Source of the DNA: Adhaeribacter soli
GTDB lineage: Bacteria > Bacteroidota > Bacteroidia > Cytophagales > Hymenobacteraceae
DNA length: 64,000 bases
NCBI RefSeq assembly: GCF_008727925.1
Contig: NZ_VTWT01000002.1
Span: forward strand, 496,001 to 560,000
Direction of reading: 5' to 3'
In this document: positions 27,301 to 36,538 of the stretch, one piece after another
How positions within the stretch are numbered: position 1 is the first letter of the stretch
How the letters are laid out: the number at the start of each line of letters is the position of its first letter
The notes under the pieces: model-generated
What the model saw: the letters and a program-made list of their open reading frames with translations, nothing else
What the model was told of the DNA's origin: nothing
Database searches by the model: none
Made by a program: the position numbers and the translations under genes

Positions 27301-30144
27301 TATTGCCGGCCTGCTATTACCCAAAGTCCTAATGACTGGATGAGCAATGTAAGCGTCGGAACGCTTAACAACAGCACCGCATCAGAACCGAATGGTTACG
27401 GGAATTATACAAATTTGCGGACAAATCTTGTATTGGGCTCGGCCTCAAACCCGGTAACCATTACCAAGGGTGGCAATGGCAGTAGCAGTACCGTCCGGAT
27501 CTGGATAGATTTTAATAAAAACGGAACCTTCGATCTGAATGAATTGGTGTTCGACAAATATCTTACTTACACGTATCCCAATCCAGCTTATTCCGCCACA
27601 GGCACGGTGGCAGTACCCAGCTCCGCCTTTACCGGTTTTACCAGAATGCGGGTTATACTAACCTACTCCTCCAGCTTTATTTCTAATTGTCCGGGAAGTT
27701 ACTCTTACGCCGAAGTGGAAGATTACACGGTTAATATTTTGCCCAACACCTTGCCTCCTACTGCGGATTTCAGACCCGATCTGGCTAATAACTGTTCCGG
27801 CGCGGTGCAATTTACCGATGCTTCTTTAAATGGCCCCACAAGCTGGCAATGGGATTTTGGCGACCCGGCTTCTGGCGCGAACAATACTTCTACCTTACAG
27901 CATCCGGTACATCAGTACCCTACCGGAACTGCCGGCAACTATACGGTTACGCTGGTAGCCTGCAAAGCCGGGCAATGCGATACCATTACCAAGCCGAATT
28001 TAATTAAGCTTACAGCCCCTTGCCAGACATATTGCGCCGTTACCAATGCTGGGGGCAACAATCATTTCCGGTGGATAAGCAAGGTGAATGTTGGTACCAT
28101 AAATAACGCCACAATCGGGGAACCGAACGGTTACGGAAATTACACTTATCTGGCCACCGATCTGATGTTGGGGGTTCCTCATCCAATAACCGTGAATTTG
28201 GTTAATTCTACTGTGTATATGTATGTGTATGCCTGGATAGATTTAAACCAGGATGGGACTTTTAGTGCAAACGAACTAGTATTTAAAAAGCAGACTACTA
28301 CCGTTGGCTACCGCCTGGAAGAAGCTGTTGGCAATATATTACTGCCTGGGAATGCCTTACCAGGCCTTACCCGAATGCGGGTAGTTATGTATCCTATTTC
28401 AAGCCTGAACAGCCCTTGCCAGATCAATACAGCGGATTCTGAAGTGGAAGATTACCTGGTGAACATCCTGCCTAACCCAAATCCGATAGTGGCCGGTTTT
28501 TCGGCCAATATGAATACTGTTTGCCAGGGACCGGTACAGTTCTTCGATACTTCGCTGAACGGGCCAACTTCCTGGCTCTGGAACTTTGGTGACCCGGCTT
28601 CAGGTGCGGCTAATACTTCCACGTTGCAGAACCCTACCCACACTTATCCTATTACAGCAGCCGGCAGCTACGACGTAACTTTAATTGCCTGCAAAGGTGC
28701 TTTGTGCGACACTCTGGTTTACACCAAATCCATAAACATTTCCAAACCATGCCTTAGCTATTGCATCAACCGTTACACCTCAAACAACAACCAATGGATC
28801 GGAAATGTGAGCATCGGCAGTATCAACCATAGCTCCGGGGCGGAAGCGCTTGCTTACGGCAACTACACGTACCTGAACACATCCGGCCATGCCAGTATGA
28901 CTGGTATTCCGGTTTCGGTTACCTTGGGTAAAAGTTCGGGGCCGGCCAAAAATATTATGATTTTGATCGACTTTAACCGGGACGGGACATTCCAGAGTAC
29001 AGAACAGGCTTTTAATACCCAGGCAGTACTTACGAACGGGCAATTAGTTGCCTCCGGCTCCCTGGTAATTCCGCCAACTGCCCTGGAGGGCCCCACCCGG
29101 ATGCGGGTGATGATTCCTATTCATCCCACCTCTACTGATCCCTGTCCTAATTCTTACTCGGAAATAGAAGTGGAAGATTATACATTCATTATATTGCAAA
29201 ACCCGGCCCCTCCTGTTTCCGACTTTGGTGCCAACGGCCAGATTACCTGCAACGGGGCAATTAGCTTTACCGACCGATCGCTTAATTTTCCATTTGCCTG
29301 GAGCTGGAATTTTGGCGATCCTAATTCCGGTACCGCAGATACTTCTACCCTTCAGCACCCCACCCATACGTTCACGAGCCCGGGCTTATACACCATTACG
29401 TTAATAACTACCAATGCTTTCGGCACCGATACGATCATTAAAACCAATTACATCAATTTCGACCCGGCAAATATTGCCTGCCAGACAATCTTTATGCCCG
29501 TTTCAGGAACCATCCCGGCCAGAACTGCCTGCACCGGCATGCTGTACGATGATGGCGGCCAGTTCCAGAATTATTCCGATAATGTGAATGGCGTTGCGAT
29601 TATTGCCCCGCCAAATGCGGCAACCGTTTCCCTCACGTTTACCCGTTTTCAGGTAGAAAGCACGATAGACGTGCTGCGAATTTTTGATGGTGCTGATACA
29701 CTAGCGCCGCTGCTAGGCACTTATTGGAATAGTGGTACCTGGGGAGGCACGCTGCCCAACAATGGCTTTCCTATAACTTCTACCGGCAAAGCCATGACCA
29801 TTCATTTCAAATCTAATAACTATTACAATTACAGTGGTTTTCAGGCTTACTGGACCTGCAATACTCCAACGCCCGTCGGAATTAAGGAAGCGAATACAGA
29901 TGCGCTCTTTGAAGTATATCCAAACCCAAGTTCGGGTCTGGTTAACCTGAAACTGAAACAAAACAGAGCTGATTTTAAGGTGGAGATAAGCAACATGCTG
30001 GGCCAGGTACTGTTAAGCGAACCACTGAAACCTTCCGGCTCCAAAACTCAACAACTGGATCTGCGCCGGTTTAGTAAGGGCGTGTACTTCATCCGCATCC
30101 ATAACGAACAAACCTCCGGTATCCGAAAAATAGTACTAGATTAG
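24397..30144 (+). CDS. Large secreted multidomain protein: GEVED, PKD and CUB modules with T9SS type A sorting domain
   Basis: The product has 1915 residues with a signal peptide (1-29, ending SLAQ). Six GEVED-type modules, each ending in a (V/A/T)EDY motif such as SQVEDYRITVL, alternate with seven PKD domains. The PKD domains have the repeated W(N/D)FGDPASG and NPTHTYP strings. Two CUB-like domains lie at about 507-630 and 1694-1820 (DELYIYDGSS, DVLRIFDGAD). From about 1838 a type A sorting domain begins EVYPNPSSG and ends in GVYFIRIHNEQTSGIRKIVLD. It is expected to cross the outer membrane through T9SS and be surface bound or released. The role is probably adhesion or binding of polymers; no catalytic domain is seen. 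A terminator shared with clpB follows. Confidence 0.92.
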   Translation: MKIKLPIPPFFTSLLLLVLAFLCTGTSLAQCPVASACIPGNLPAGNIIFGMGILNVNINNGAINNNSPANTTVASYYDYSCSIGASLSVGVGYPISIRTNNNVNENVRVWLDLDNNGTINPTTELVFSSNNAQVHTGTFSIPASAVTGLPLRMRISADNFSSPLPTPCSSPQYSQVEDYRITVLANGQAPVARFSASDSLTCSGTVRFTDQSQNGPTSWNWNFDDGNTSTQQNPVHTYASPGVYNVTLLVSNSNGNSTKVRPVIYHTNVPVAATCTPGTSNYCCSYGITNVNFGNGLLVNSSQNGVAGYEDFTCSKFANVIVGLSYPVSITTGANPHDTRIYIDFNNDGSFSSAGEMVFQALNRTNPAGTITIPRTATLNTRLRMRIISDNSGSSFTSCSGIQSGQAEDYTIVILPNTQPPVANFKVSNQTSCSGTELFEDLSVNDPTSWQWHFGDPGSGTANTSTLQNPTHVFSTPGFYTITLIATNAFGSDTITKVNFVNYSPASAFCTTVIMPVTGTAPVATGCSGSVYDPGGPTGQYPNAANSTVTIAPSGAALVRLNFTSFDLEPYADELYIYDGSSTSSPLIGVYSGNTLPKGGTITSTGSAITLRFMSDNFSRMAGFAANWTCIMPMIPVADFKANTDSICIAPVRFQDMSVNLPTSWQWDFGDPASGAANTSTLRNPSHRYSNQVPGAYTVTLISCNSMGCDTLVKTNYINVAVPCLTYCASQNNSNTDNYISNVTFGTLNHSSSADTRGYGNYTTQNSNIILGSTNTISVQLGKTVYSGFVTVWIDLDKDGVFQTSEKLFHGYTPNISTSVPLLATGSITIPNSVQAGPTRMRVMLSGDYQQNNPCASNLNFGETEDYQVTFLPNATPMIGGFSADLNTVCTGTVQFKDASINGATSWLWDFGDPASGAANTSTLQNPTHTYPLLASASYNVSLIVCRGAQCDTISKPDFVTIPIPCQTYCRPAITQSPNDWMSNVSVGTLNNSTASEPNGYGNYTNLRTNLVLGSASNPVTITKGGNGSSSTVRIWIDFNKNGTFDLNELVFDKYLTYTYPNPAYSATGTVAVPSSAFTGFTRMRVILTYSSSFISNCPGSYSYAEVEDYTVNILPNTLPPTADFRPDLANNCSGAVQFTDASLNGPTSWQWDFGDPASGANNTSTLQHPVHQYPTGTAGNYTVTLVACKAGQCDTITKPNLIKLTAPCQTYCAVTNAGGNNHFRWISKVNVGTINNATIGEPNGYGNYTYLATDLMLGVPHPITVNLVNSTVYMYVYAWIDLNQDGTFSANELVFKKQTTTVGYRLEEAVGNILLPGNALPGLTRMRVVMYPISSLNSPCQINTADSEVEDYLVNILPNPNPIVAGFSANMNTVCQGPVQFFDTSLNGPTSWLWNFGDPASGAANTSTLQNPTHTYPITAAGSYDVTLIACKGALCDTLVYTKSINISKPCLSYCINRYTSNNNQWIGNVSIGSINHSSGAEALAYGNYTYLNTSGHASMTGIPVSVTLGKSSGPAKNIMILIDFNRDGTFQSTEQAFNTQAVLTNGQLVASGSLVIPPTALEGPTRMRVMIPIHPTSTDPCPNSYSEIEVEDYTFIILQNPAPPVSDFGANGQITCNGAISFTDRSLNFPFAWSWNFGDPNSGTADTSTLQHPTHTFTSPGLYTITLITTNAFGTDTIIKTNYINFDPANIACQTIFMPVSGTIPARTACTGMLYDDGGQFQNYSDNVNGVAIIAPPNAATVSLTFTRFQVESTIDVLRIFDGADTLAPLLGTYWNSGTWGGTLPNNGFPITSTGKAMTIHFKSNNYYNYSGFQAYWTCNTPTPVGIKEANTDALFEVYPNPSSGLVNLKLKQNRADFKVEISNMLGQVLLSEPLKPSGSKTQQLDLRRFSKGVYFIRIHNEQTSGIRKIVLD

Positions 30145-30185
30145 ATACTCGGAATGTAGCTGCTTAAGTGTAAAGCATAAACGCA

Positions 30186-30223
30186 AAAAAGTCCCGCCGG
30201 AGATTCCTGGCGGGACTTTTTTT
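30186..30223. terminator. Bidirectional terminator between the 24397 gene and clpB
   Basis: GTCCCGCC (30191-30198) pairs with GGCGGGAC (30209-30216), with A residues before and seven T residues after, serving both convergent genes. Confidence 0.9.
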
Positions 30224-30242
30224 GTTCGTTTTAATACTGTTT

Positions 30243-32861
30243 CTATTCCTGACCCGGAATAGCCATTTCAATGTTGTTGAACTTGATATGGCCGTCTTCC
30301 AGTACCGCTTCCACAATGGCATCTTTCCGGATGCGGCCTGAAAGGATCTCTTTGGAAAGCTCGTTCAGGATCTGGCGCTGCAATACGCGTTTCAGCGGAC
30401 GGGCACCGAAAGTAGGATCGTAGCCTTGTTCGCCGAGGTAATCCAGCACTTCGTCGGTTGCTTCCAGGTGAATTCCGGCTTCTTCCAGGCGTTCCTGGAT
30501 GTGGCGGAACTGGATGGTAACGATCTTGCGGATCTCGCGCTCGCTCAGCGGCCGGAACATGATCAGCTCGTCGATCCGGTTGAGGAATTCCGGCCGTACC
30601 GTTTTCTTCAACTGTTCGAACACTTCTTCTTTTGTCTGCTCAATCACTTCTTCTTTGTTGTACTCATTCATGAGCTTGAAATTCTCCTGAATGATATGCG
30701 CGCCAATGTTCGAAGTCATGATAATGATTGTGTTCTTGAAGTTCGCAATCCGGCCTTTATTGTCCGTTAAACGTCCATCGTCGAGCACCTGCAGCAGAAT
30801 GTTGAATACATCCGGGTGCGCTTTTTCGATCTCGTCGAGTAGGATCACTGAGTACGGTTTCCGGCGCACGGCTTCGGTGAGCTGGCCGCCTTCGTCGTAA
30901 CCTACGTAGCCCGGAGGCGCACCAATTAACCGGCTCACGGCGTGGCGTTCCTGGTACTCACTCATATCGATCCGCACCATAGCGTTCTCGTCATTGAATA
31001 AATACTCGGCCAAAGCCTTCGCTAATTCGGTTTTACCAACCCCGGTAGTACCCAGGAAAATGAACGAACCGATCGGGCGTTTCGGGTCCTGCAGACCGGC
31101 ACGACTGCGGCGTACGGCATCGGAAATAGCGCTGATCGCTTCTTCCTGACCGGCTACACGTTTGCCCAGTTCTTCTTCCAGGTGCAGCAGTTTTTCGCGG
31201 TCAGACTGTAGCATTTTGCTTACTGGGATGCCGGTCCATTTGGCAACTACTTCGGCGATGTCTTCGGAAGTTACTTCTTCCTTCAGCATCGGATTTTCGT
31301 CCTGCTTTTCGGAAACTTCCTGCTGCAGTTGTTTCAGGCGCTGTTCGGCTTCCTGAATTTTACCGTAGCGAAGTTCGGCTACCCGGCCGTAATCACCTGC
31401 GCGTTCGGCCTGTTCGGCTTCCAGCTTGAACTGCTCGATGTTCTCCTTCTGCTTCTGGATTTCCCCGATAATGCCTTTCTCGTTTTCCCACTTCGCTTTC
31501 AGGTCGTCGCGGCGGGAGCTGAGGTCGGCAATTTCGCGGCTCAGGTTCGCTTCTTTGTCTTTATCGTTTTCCCTTCTGATGGCCTCGCGCTCGATTTCCA
31601 GCTGCATGATGCGGCGGTTCAGTTCGTCGAGTTCCACGGGTAACGAATCGATCTCGATCCGCAATTTTGCCGCCGCTTCGTCCATTAAGTCGATCGCTTT
31701 ATCGGGTAAGAAACGGTCCGTAATGTAGCGGTTCGAAAGTTCTACGGCCGCAATAATGGCGTCGTCTTTAATGCGTACGCCGTGGTGGAGCTCGTATTTA
31801 TCTTTGATACCGCGAAGAATTGAAATGGCATCCGGCACGCTTGGTTCGTCTACCATTACGGCCTGGAAACGACGCTCCAGCGCTTTGTCTTTCTCGATGT
31901 ATTTCTGATATTCCTTCAGGGTAGTCGCGCCAATGGCGTGCAGTTCGCCACGGGCCAGAGCCGGCTTCAGCAGGTTGGCGGCGTCCATCGCGCTTTCACC
32001 GCCGGCACCCGCACCAATTAAGGTATGGATCTCGTCTATGAAAAGTACGATCTCGCCTTCGGAATCTATCACTTCTTTGATAACCGCTTTCAGCCTTTCC
32101 TCGAATTCACCTTTGTATTTTGCACCGGCCACGAGCAAGCCCATATCCAGCGAGAAAATGGTTTTCGATTTCAGGTTTTCGGGCACGTCTCCATGAACAA
32201 TTCTTTGCGCCAGGCCTTCTACAATGGCCGTTTTACCTACGCCGGGCTCCCCTAAAAGTACCGGGTTGTTTTTGCTCCGGCGGCTCAGGATCTGCAGCAC
32301 GCGCCGGATCTCTTCGTCGCGGCCGATTACCGGGTCAATTTTACCGGCCTGCGCCAGTTCATTCAGATTTTTGGAATAGCGTTTCAGGGAATTGTATTTG
32401 GCTTCGGCGTTCTGGTCGGTTACCTTTTCGCCGCCGCGCAATTCCTTGATGGCCAGCTTCAGATCTTTTTCGTTGAAGCCGACATCTTTCATTAAGGTTG
32501 CTACATTATCGGAACCCGCCATAATGCCCAGCAACAGGTGCTCGATGGAAACAAATTCATCCTTGAATTCTTTCAGGTAGTTGGTTGCTTTTTGTAAGGC
32601 TGCCGCCGCTGCATTGCTTAAATACGGACTGCCGCCGCTTACTTTCGGGTAGCCCGCCACAATCTGATCGAGCCGTGCGTTCAGGATATTGGTATTGATA
32701 TTCAGCTTCTTGAACAAGAACGAGGTTACGTTCTCGTCGGTCTGCAGAATACCTTTCAACAGGTGACCGGTTTCCACCGCTTGCTGCTGGTTTCCGCCGG
32801 CAATCTCAGTAGCCTTCTGAATGGCTTCCTGCGATTTGATGGTATAGTTATTAAAATTCAT
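30243..32861 (-). CDS. clpB: ATP-dependent disaggregase ClpB
   Basis: The 872-residue Hsp100 protein has an N-terminal Clp repeat domain (about 1-145), NBD1 with Walker A GEPGVGKT (204-211) and Walker [11 protein letters not shown], a coiled-coil middle domain (about 405-530) rich in Glu/Arg/Lys, then NBD2 with GTTGVGKT near 605 and [24 protein letters not shown] near the end marks sensor 2. With DnaK it resolubilises aggregated proteins in the cytosol. Length is normal and there is no ClpP-binding loop. There is no visible CIRCE element upstream, so the heat control is not clear from sequence. Confidence 0.98.
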   Translation of the reverse strand: MNFNNYTIKSQEAIQKATEIAGGNQQQAVETGHLLKGILQTDENVTSFLFKKLNINTNILNARLDQIVAGYPKVSGGSPYLSNAAAAALQKATNYLKEFKDEFVSIEHLLLGIMAGSDNVATLMKDVGFNEKDLKLAIKELRGGEKVTDQNAEAKYNSLKRYSKNLNELAQAGKIDPVIGRDEEIRRVLQILSRRSKNNPVLLGEPGVGKTAIVEGLAQRIVHGDVPENLKSKTIFSLDMGLLVAGAKYKGEFEERLKAVIKEVIDSEGEIVLFIDEIHTLIGAGAGGESAMDAANLLKPALARGELHAIGATTLKEYQKYIEKDKALERRFQAVMVDEPSVPDAISILRGIKDKYELHHGVRIKDDAIIAAVELSNRYITDRFLPDKAIDLMDEAAAKLRIEIDSLPVELDELNRRIMQLEIEREAIRRENDKDKEANLSREIADLSSRRDDLKAKWENEKGIIGEIQKQKENIEQFKLEAEQAERAGDYGRVAELRYGKIQEAEQRLKQLQQEVSEKQDENPMLKEEVTSEDIAEVVAKWTGIPVSKMLQSDREKLLHLEEELGKRVAGQEEAISAISDAVRRSRAGLQDPKRPIGSFIFLGTTGVGKTELAKALAEYLFNDENAMVRIDMSEYQERHAVSRLIGAPPGYVGYDEGGQLTEAVRRKPYSVILLDEIEKAHPDVFNILLQVLDDGRLTDNKGRIANFKNTIIIMTSNIGAHIIQENFKLMNEYNKEEVIEQTKEEVFEQLKKTVRPEFLNRIDELIMFRPLSEREIRKIVTIQFRHIQERLEEAGIHLEATDEVLDYLGEQGYDPTFGARPLKRVLQRQILNELSKEILSGRIRKDAIVEAVLEDGHIKFNNIEMAIPGQE

Positions 32862-32995
32862 AGCTTTTTCTAGTTTTTGATACCGTTTCCTGAACTTATC
32901 AAACTACTGGCCAAAGGCTGATTTAGTTGTTTTCCGGAAATTATGCCAGCTTATGTTTGGGTGTAATTTTAATTTCCGGACTTTTTGGCTGACAA

Positions 32996-33028
32996 AAACC
33001 TCACAGGTCTCGGAGACCTGTGAGGTTT
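32996..33028. repeat. REP palindrome 1, downstream of the RAYT gene
   Basis: Sixteen-base arms (AAACCTCACAGGTCTC and its complement) surround a single G at 33012. It ends five bases before the stop of the transposase gene at 33034. Confidence 0.9.
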
Positions 33029-33033
33029 GGTGC

Positions 33034-33642
33034 TTAATCATCGCCAATTACATCCGTTAAATTGAGGAAATCCGGCGGTTGGTTGTGGAAAGTTTCGAAC
33101 CAGTTTTTACCGCCAAACCATTCTAAAACTTCATCCCGTTTTAGCGAAGTTGGTTTATTCAGGAGAAAAGCGTGATAAGAAGAGTGCGGCCATTCCCGGA
33201 AGTCGGACAGGAAGCCGTGTTTCTGCGGGTTGAAATGAATATAATAAACCAGGCGGCTGAAATAATGCGGACTTTTTACTTCTATCCGGCCGAATCGCTC
33301 CTGAAATAAGCTGCCGGTGCGACTATACTTTTTGTTGATGGCTTTGGTGTAGGCGTTCATCAAGTTGGAAAAACCGCGGCTTACCATTGCCGGCAAAACC
33401 TCACAGGTCTCGGAGACCTGTGAGGTTTGTGGTTCATAGGTTTCTTTGATCCGGATAAGGAAATGGAAGTGGTTTTTAAGCAGGCAATAAGCAAAAGTTT
33501 CGGCTATGGGGCTGATATGATTTCGGTAAAGTTGCAGAAAGTAAGCATAGTTCTTTTCTTCCGGAAAAATGTCTTCCCGGTTGTTGCCGCGGGTAAAGAC
33601 GTGGTAATATTTACCTGGCTCGAGCGGAACTACTTTCTGCAT
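33034..33642 (-). CDS. REP-associated tyrosine transposase (RAYT, Y1_Tnp family)
   Basis: The 202-residue single-domain HUH nuclease has YYHVFTRGNNRE near the start, the HUH pair NHFHFLI (His58, His60) and the catalytic tyrosine region LVYYIHFNPQKHGF (Tyr133/134). These domesticated, single-copy IS200-like enzymes recognise and mobilise REP palindromes. REP copies flank the gene at 32996-33028 and 33660-33692. A third copy (33396-33428) lies inside the coding region in frame, encoding about residues 72-83 (QTSQVSETCEVL) in the linker after the HUH motif. The frame is intact, so the protein may be active. The start at 33642 is the first ATG. Confidence 0.93.
   Translation of the reverse strand: MQKVVPLEPGKYYHVFTRGNNREDIFPEEKNYAYFLQLYRNHISPIAETFAYCLLKNHFHFLIRIKETYEPQTSQVSETCEVLPAMVSRGFSNLMNAYTKAINKKYSRTGSLFQERFGRIEVKSPHYFSRLVYYIHFNPQKHGFLSDFREWPHSSYHAFLLNKPTSLKRDEVLEWFGGKNWFETFHNQPPDFLNLTDVIGDD
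33396..33428. repeat. REP palindrome 2, inside the RAYT coding sequence
   Basis: It is identical to REP 1 over the whole 33-base palindrome. In the transposase frame it reads without a stop, adding an in-frame linker. Confidence 0.9.
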
Positions 33643-33659
33643 AAACGGTAGTACGGTTA

Positions 33660-33692
33660 AAACCTCACAGGTCTCGGAGACCTGGGAGATTT
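33660..33692. repeat. REP palindrome 3, upstream of the RAYT gene
   Basis: The left arm is identical to REP 1; the right arm differs at two positions (GGGAGAT instead of GTGAGGT). It ends 10 bases before the stop of the next gene and begins 17 bases from the RAYT start, so it probably lies in the RAYT leader. Confidence 0.85.
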
Positions 33693-33702
33693 GAATTTAA
33701 TC

Positions 33703-34275
33703 TCACACCCTTTTATACCCATCTGTATTCTCCAAACGCTGCAACAGAATAAACACTAACCGATAAATTTCCTGCAGGTCGGTTGGGTTGGTGATGGCCT
33801 GGTAGAAATAAACCGAGAATTTCAGGCTTCCTTCCGGCTGATCTTCGTTGGGGGAAAGCTTGAGGTGGGCTTTGGGGTATTTGAGCAAAACATTCTGAAT
33901 GGCGGAATCGATCAGGATCTGCTTCAGGATTACCGGTTGGTTCGTTTGGATGATATAGGCGGCGTCGAGTTCCGGATAACCCAGCTTTGCATCTTCCAGG
34001 CCGAAAAGCTTTTCAATTTCTTTTACCCAGTCCTGTGGATAGATATGGAACCTTAAGGAATTCTGCTCCGGCACCAGGGTTGTAAAACGGGTGGTTTCAA
34101 AACCGCTTTCAAAGCCGCCGCCCAGGTCAATATCCAGATCGAAGAAAATGGTAGTGCCCTGCTGTTCTAAAACTGCGGAATATTCGAGAATAGTATCTTC
34201 CCGGGCCATATCTCTGGAAACCTGGGCCCAAAGGTCGTTGTCATTTTCACCGCTGAATTTCTTTACGTTTTCCAT
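33703..34275 (-). CDS. Conserved hypothetical protein
   Basis: The protein has 190 residues and I do not recognise a family. It is soluble with no signal peptide: ILEYSAVLEQQGTTIFFDLDIDLGGGFESG looks like a beta hairpin region. The second half mixes helices and strands (WVKEIEKLFGLEDAKLGY, AAYIIQTNQPVILKQIL, SLKFSVYFYQAITNP). The ending LQEIYRLVFILLQRLENTDGY is helical. An intact frame of this length with clear codon structure supports it as a real gene. REP 3 lies just beyond its stop. No role can be inferred from neighbours. Confidence 0.75.
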   Translation of the reverse strand: MENVKKFSGENDNDLWAQVSRDMAREDTILEYSAVLEQQGTTIFFDLDIDLGGGFESGFETTRFTTLVPEQNSLRFHIYPQDWVKEIEKLFGLEDAKLGYPELDAAYIIQTNQPVILKQILIDSAIQNVLLKYPKAHLKLSPNEDQPEGSLKFSVYFYQAITNPTDLQEIYRLVFILLQRLENTDGYKRV

Positions 34276-34366
34276 TCCGGAAATAGGTTAGGTTGATATA
34301 TGTAGATAATGCGGCATTACGCAAGTAAAAGGGAAAAAGATAAAAACGACAACCTGTGAAGAAAAC

Positions 34367-34401
34367 AAAAGCCCGGCAACATGGGTAGCTGCCGGGCTTT
34401 T
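34367..34401. terminator. Bidirectional hairpin terminator
   Basis: AAAAGCCCGGCA (34367-34378) pairs with TGCCGGGCTTTT (34390-34401). It lies upstream of the 34275 gene and 278 bases beyond the SDR stop, so it could end read-through from the SDR gene. Confidence 0.7.
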
Positions 34402-34464
34402 CGGGCAAAAAACATAGCGTTTTCAGTTCAGGAATGAGGCAGATTTAATTTAAACTACTACGAT

Positions 34465-34528
34465 TGTCATTTTGCAGGAAATTTAGGGGATCAAAGCACG
34501 GAATTCACAGGATTCTTTCAAAATGACA
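34465..34528. repeat. GTCATTCTG hairpin element, copy 3
   Basis: Outer arms are TGTCATTTTG (34465-34474) and CAAAATGACA (34519-34528). The T and A changes relative to copy 2 are matched on both arms, so the stem is preserved. Confidence 0.8.
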
Positions 34529-34565
34529 GAAAGGAAATAAACATAATCATGTAAACTACTCCGAT

Positions 34566-34629
34566 TGTCATTCTGAAAGAAACCTTTAGATCCAATGCAC
34601 AGAAATCACAAGTTTCTTCCAGCATGACA
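34566..34629. repeat. GTCATTCTG hairpin element, copy 4
   Basis: Outer arms are TGTCATTCTG (34566-34575) and CAGCATGACA (34620-34629), with inner GAAAC/GTTTC arms. It shares AGAAATCACAAG with copy 2. Confidence 0.8.
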
Positions 34630-34678
34630 AAAAGGAAAAAAATCTAATTGTGTAAACTACAATTGTCCAACTTCTTAC

Positions 34679-35473
34679 TTATTGAATATCTTCCATTTGT
34701 TTGCGCATTTGTTCGGCCATCATACTGTCGGGCATGGCAATTCCCTGAGCTACGTGCATTTTAGCTTTCATGGTTGGCAGCACCCGGGCTTCGCCTTTCA
34801 TCAGTCCTTCGTAGGCGGCTTTGGCTACTTCAACCGGCGAATCCAGGTCGCCCTGGGCTACGCGGGTGTTTTCCATATTGGCTACTTTAAAGAAATTAGT
34901 AGCCGTGGCTGCCGGGCAAAGCACCGTCAAGCTTACCCCGGTTCCCTTCAGCTCATTCTGCAGCGATTCGCTCAACGAAAGCACATAGGCCTTGGTTGCT
35001 GCATAAACCGCCAGTAAGGGAATGGGCATAAAGGCGGCTTCGGAGGAAACCTGCAGGATCTTTCCGGAACCCCGGTTTAGCATGAACGGCAGGTACAATT
35101 TGGTAAGGTGCGTGAGCGAAGCCACGTTCAGCTGGATCATTTCCAGTTCCTTTTTCAGGTTGGTCTGGGCAAAGAAACCATGCTCTCCGAAACCGGCATC
35201 GTTTACCAGAATGTCGATGTCGAGCTGGCGGCGCTGGGTTTCGGTAAAGACCTGTTCCGGGCTGCCGGGAACGCTCAGGTCGCAAGGAAAGGTGATCAAT
35301 TCGGCATCCGGGAACTCATTCCGGAGCCGCTGAGCCGCTTCTTCCAGCTTTCCGGGAAAATGGGCTACCATTACAAGGCGAAAGCCGTTGCGGGCAAAGC
35401 AGCGGGCCAGCTCAAAACCAATGCCGCTGGATGCACCGGTAATTAAAACAGTCTGATTCGAGGTCATAAGCAA
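34679..35473 (-). CDS. SDR family NAD(P)-dependent oxidoreductase
   Basis: The 264-residue Rossmann protein has TGASSGIG (12-19), NDAG (91-94, usual NNAG), a catalytic Ser in QVSSEAAF (143-144) and YAATK (Tyr157, Lys161). The C-terminal EVAKAAYEGLMKGEARVLP resembles short-chain dehydrogenases of the DltE/YqjQ-like group. The second Met (base 35467, MTSNQTV) may be the true start. The substrate is unknown. It is a single gene, with an upstream gap before the divergent methyltransferase. Confidence 0.93.
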   Translation of the reverse strand: MLMTSNQTVLITGASSGIGFELARCFARNGFRLVMVAHFPGKLEEAAQRLRNEFPDAELITFPCDLSVPGSPEQVFTETQRRQLDIDILVNDAGFGEHGFFAQTNLKKELEMIQLNVASLTHLTKLYLPFMLNRGSGKILQVSSEAAFMPIPLLAVYAATKAYVLSLSESLQNELKGTGVSLTVLCPAATATNFFKVANMENTRVAQGDLDSPVEVAKAAYEGLMKGEARVLPTMKAKMHVAQGIAMPDSMMAEQMRKQMEDIQ

Positions 35474-35702
35474 AAGGGATTTAAGGTTTTCACTGTTTGC
35501 TTTTACCCTTAAGCTCCTGAAAACGTTGCCGTTCCTCTTCCCTGCCCTGTAAATAACTCCGGCTGGTCCGCATTTTACCGGACATATCCGGCCGGAATTT
35601 CATTTTTACATTTCAAGGACATTTACCAAAACATCAAAAAAATCAATCTACAGGAGTATGGTGTTAACAGAAATTATTTTAACTTTCAAAAAATTTTACT
35701 GC

Positions 35703-36428
35703 ATGAAATACGCCGACTACATTAACAATATTTCTTTCCGTTACATACAACCGGGCTCCAAACCATTCCCCGGACTGGGCACGCTGAAGCGCATGCTTCT
35801 GAAAGCCAACCGGCCGATAGATGTTTTCAATACCGTTTTACCGGAAAAGCACGAAGAAATGAAGGACCGGCTGAAAGACGTTTGCAAGGTCCCGCGGATG
35901 TCGACTTTCGGGGTAGGCGCCATGATCAACCTGGGAGTTTCGCAATTGAAACCTGACGAGGCGTTTGTAAACGTTGGGGTTTGGAACGGCTTTACGTTTT
36001 TGTCGGGCGTGGCGCATAACCCTGATATCAAATGCGTTGGCGTCGACAATTTTTCGCAGTTCGGCGGTCCCCGGGAAGCATTTCTGGAGCGCTTTAACCG
36101 TTTGAAAAGCCCGAATCATTTCTTTTACGACATGGATTACCTGGAATATTTTAAGCAGGTGCACCAGGGCAAGATCGGGTTTTATATTTACGATGGCGGC
36201 CACAAATACGAAGACCAGCTGAAAGGCCTGCAGGTAGCCGAACCATACTTTTCCGACAACTGCATTATTCTGGTAGACGACACCAACTGGGACGAACCGC
36301 GCGATGCTACTTACGACTTCATGAAGCAAAGCAAAAATCAATACAACGTACTGCTGGATAAGAAGACTGCCCGGAATGGGCATTTAACCTACCACAACGG
36401 TATTATTGTTTTCCAAAGAGTTAAATAA
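35703..36428 (+). CDS. Class I SAM-dependent methyltransferase-like protein
   Basis: From ATG 35703 the product is 241 residues beginning MKYADYINNISFRY; an earlier in-frame ATG at 35658 would add 15 hydrophobic residues and fits the family less well. The Rossmann-like core has DEAFVNVGVWNGFTFLSGV (motif I-like), IKCVGVDNFSQFGG, then KIGFYIYDGGHKYEDQLKGLQVAEPYF and CIILVDDTNWDEPR, the pattern of MT_24-type methyltransferases. The target is unknown; relatives often act in surface polysaccharide synthesis, but no such genes are near. A strong shared terminator follows. Confidence 0.85.
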   Translation: MKYADYINNISFRYIQPGSKPFPGLGTLKRMLLKANRPIDVFNTVLPEKHEEMKDRLKDVCKVPRMSTFGVGAMINLGVSQLKPDEAFVNVGVWNGFTFLSGVAHNPDIKCVGVDNFSQFGGPREAFLERFNRLKSPNHFFYDMDYLEYFKQVHQGKIGFYIYDGGHKYEDQLKGLQVAEPYFSDNCIILVDDTNWDEPRDATYDFMKQSKNQYNVLLDKKTARNGHLTYHNGIIVFQRVK

Positions 36429-36444
36429 CGCTATTCCGCTTTAA

Positions 36445-36500
36445 AAATAAATTCCACCTTAGCAGCAGGTTTGTACCTAAAGCTAAGGTGGAATTTATTT
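36445..36500. terminator. Bidirectional terminator between the methyltransferase gene and nfi
   Basis: The 19-base arms (36445-36463 and 36482-36500) are perfect complements, with core CCACCTTAGC/GCTAAGGTGG and AAATAAATT/AATTTATTT ends. Confidence 0.85.
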
Positions 36501-36538
36501 TACGGTAATTTCAGGAAGCTGAATTATAGCTGAAACCC

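Larger units (their letters stand above)
34276..34678. other. Intergenic region with terminator and two hairpin repeats
   Basis: Apart from a hairpin terminator (34367-34401) and two GTCATTCTG hairpins (34465-34528, 34566-34629), which share a flanking AAACTACTACGATT-like sequence, I see nothing coding. Confidence 0.65.
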
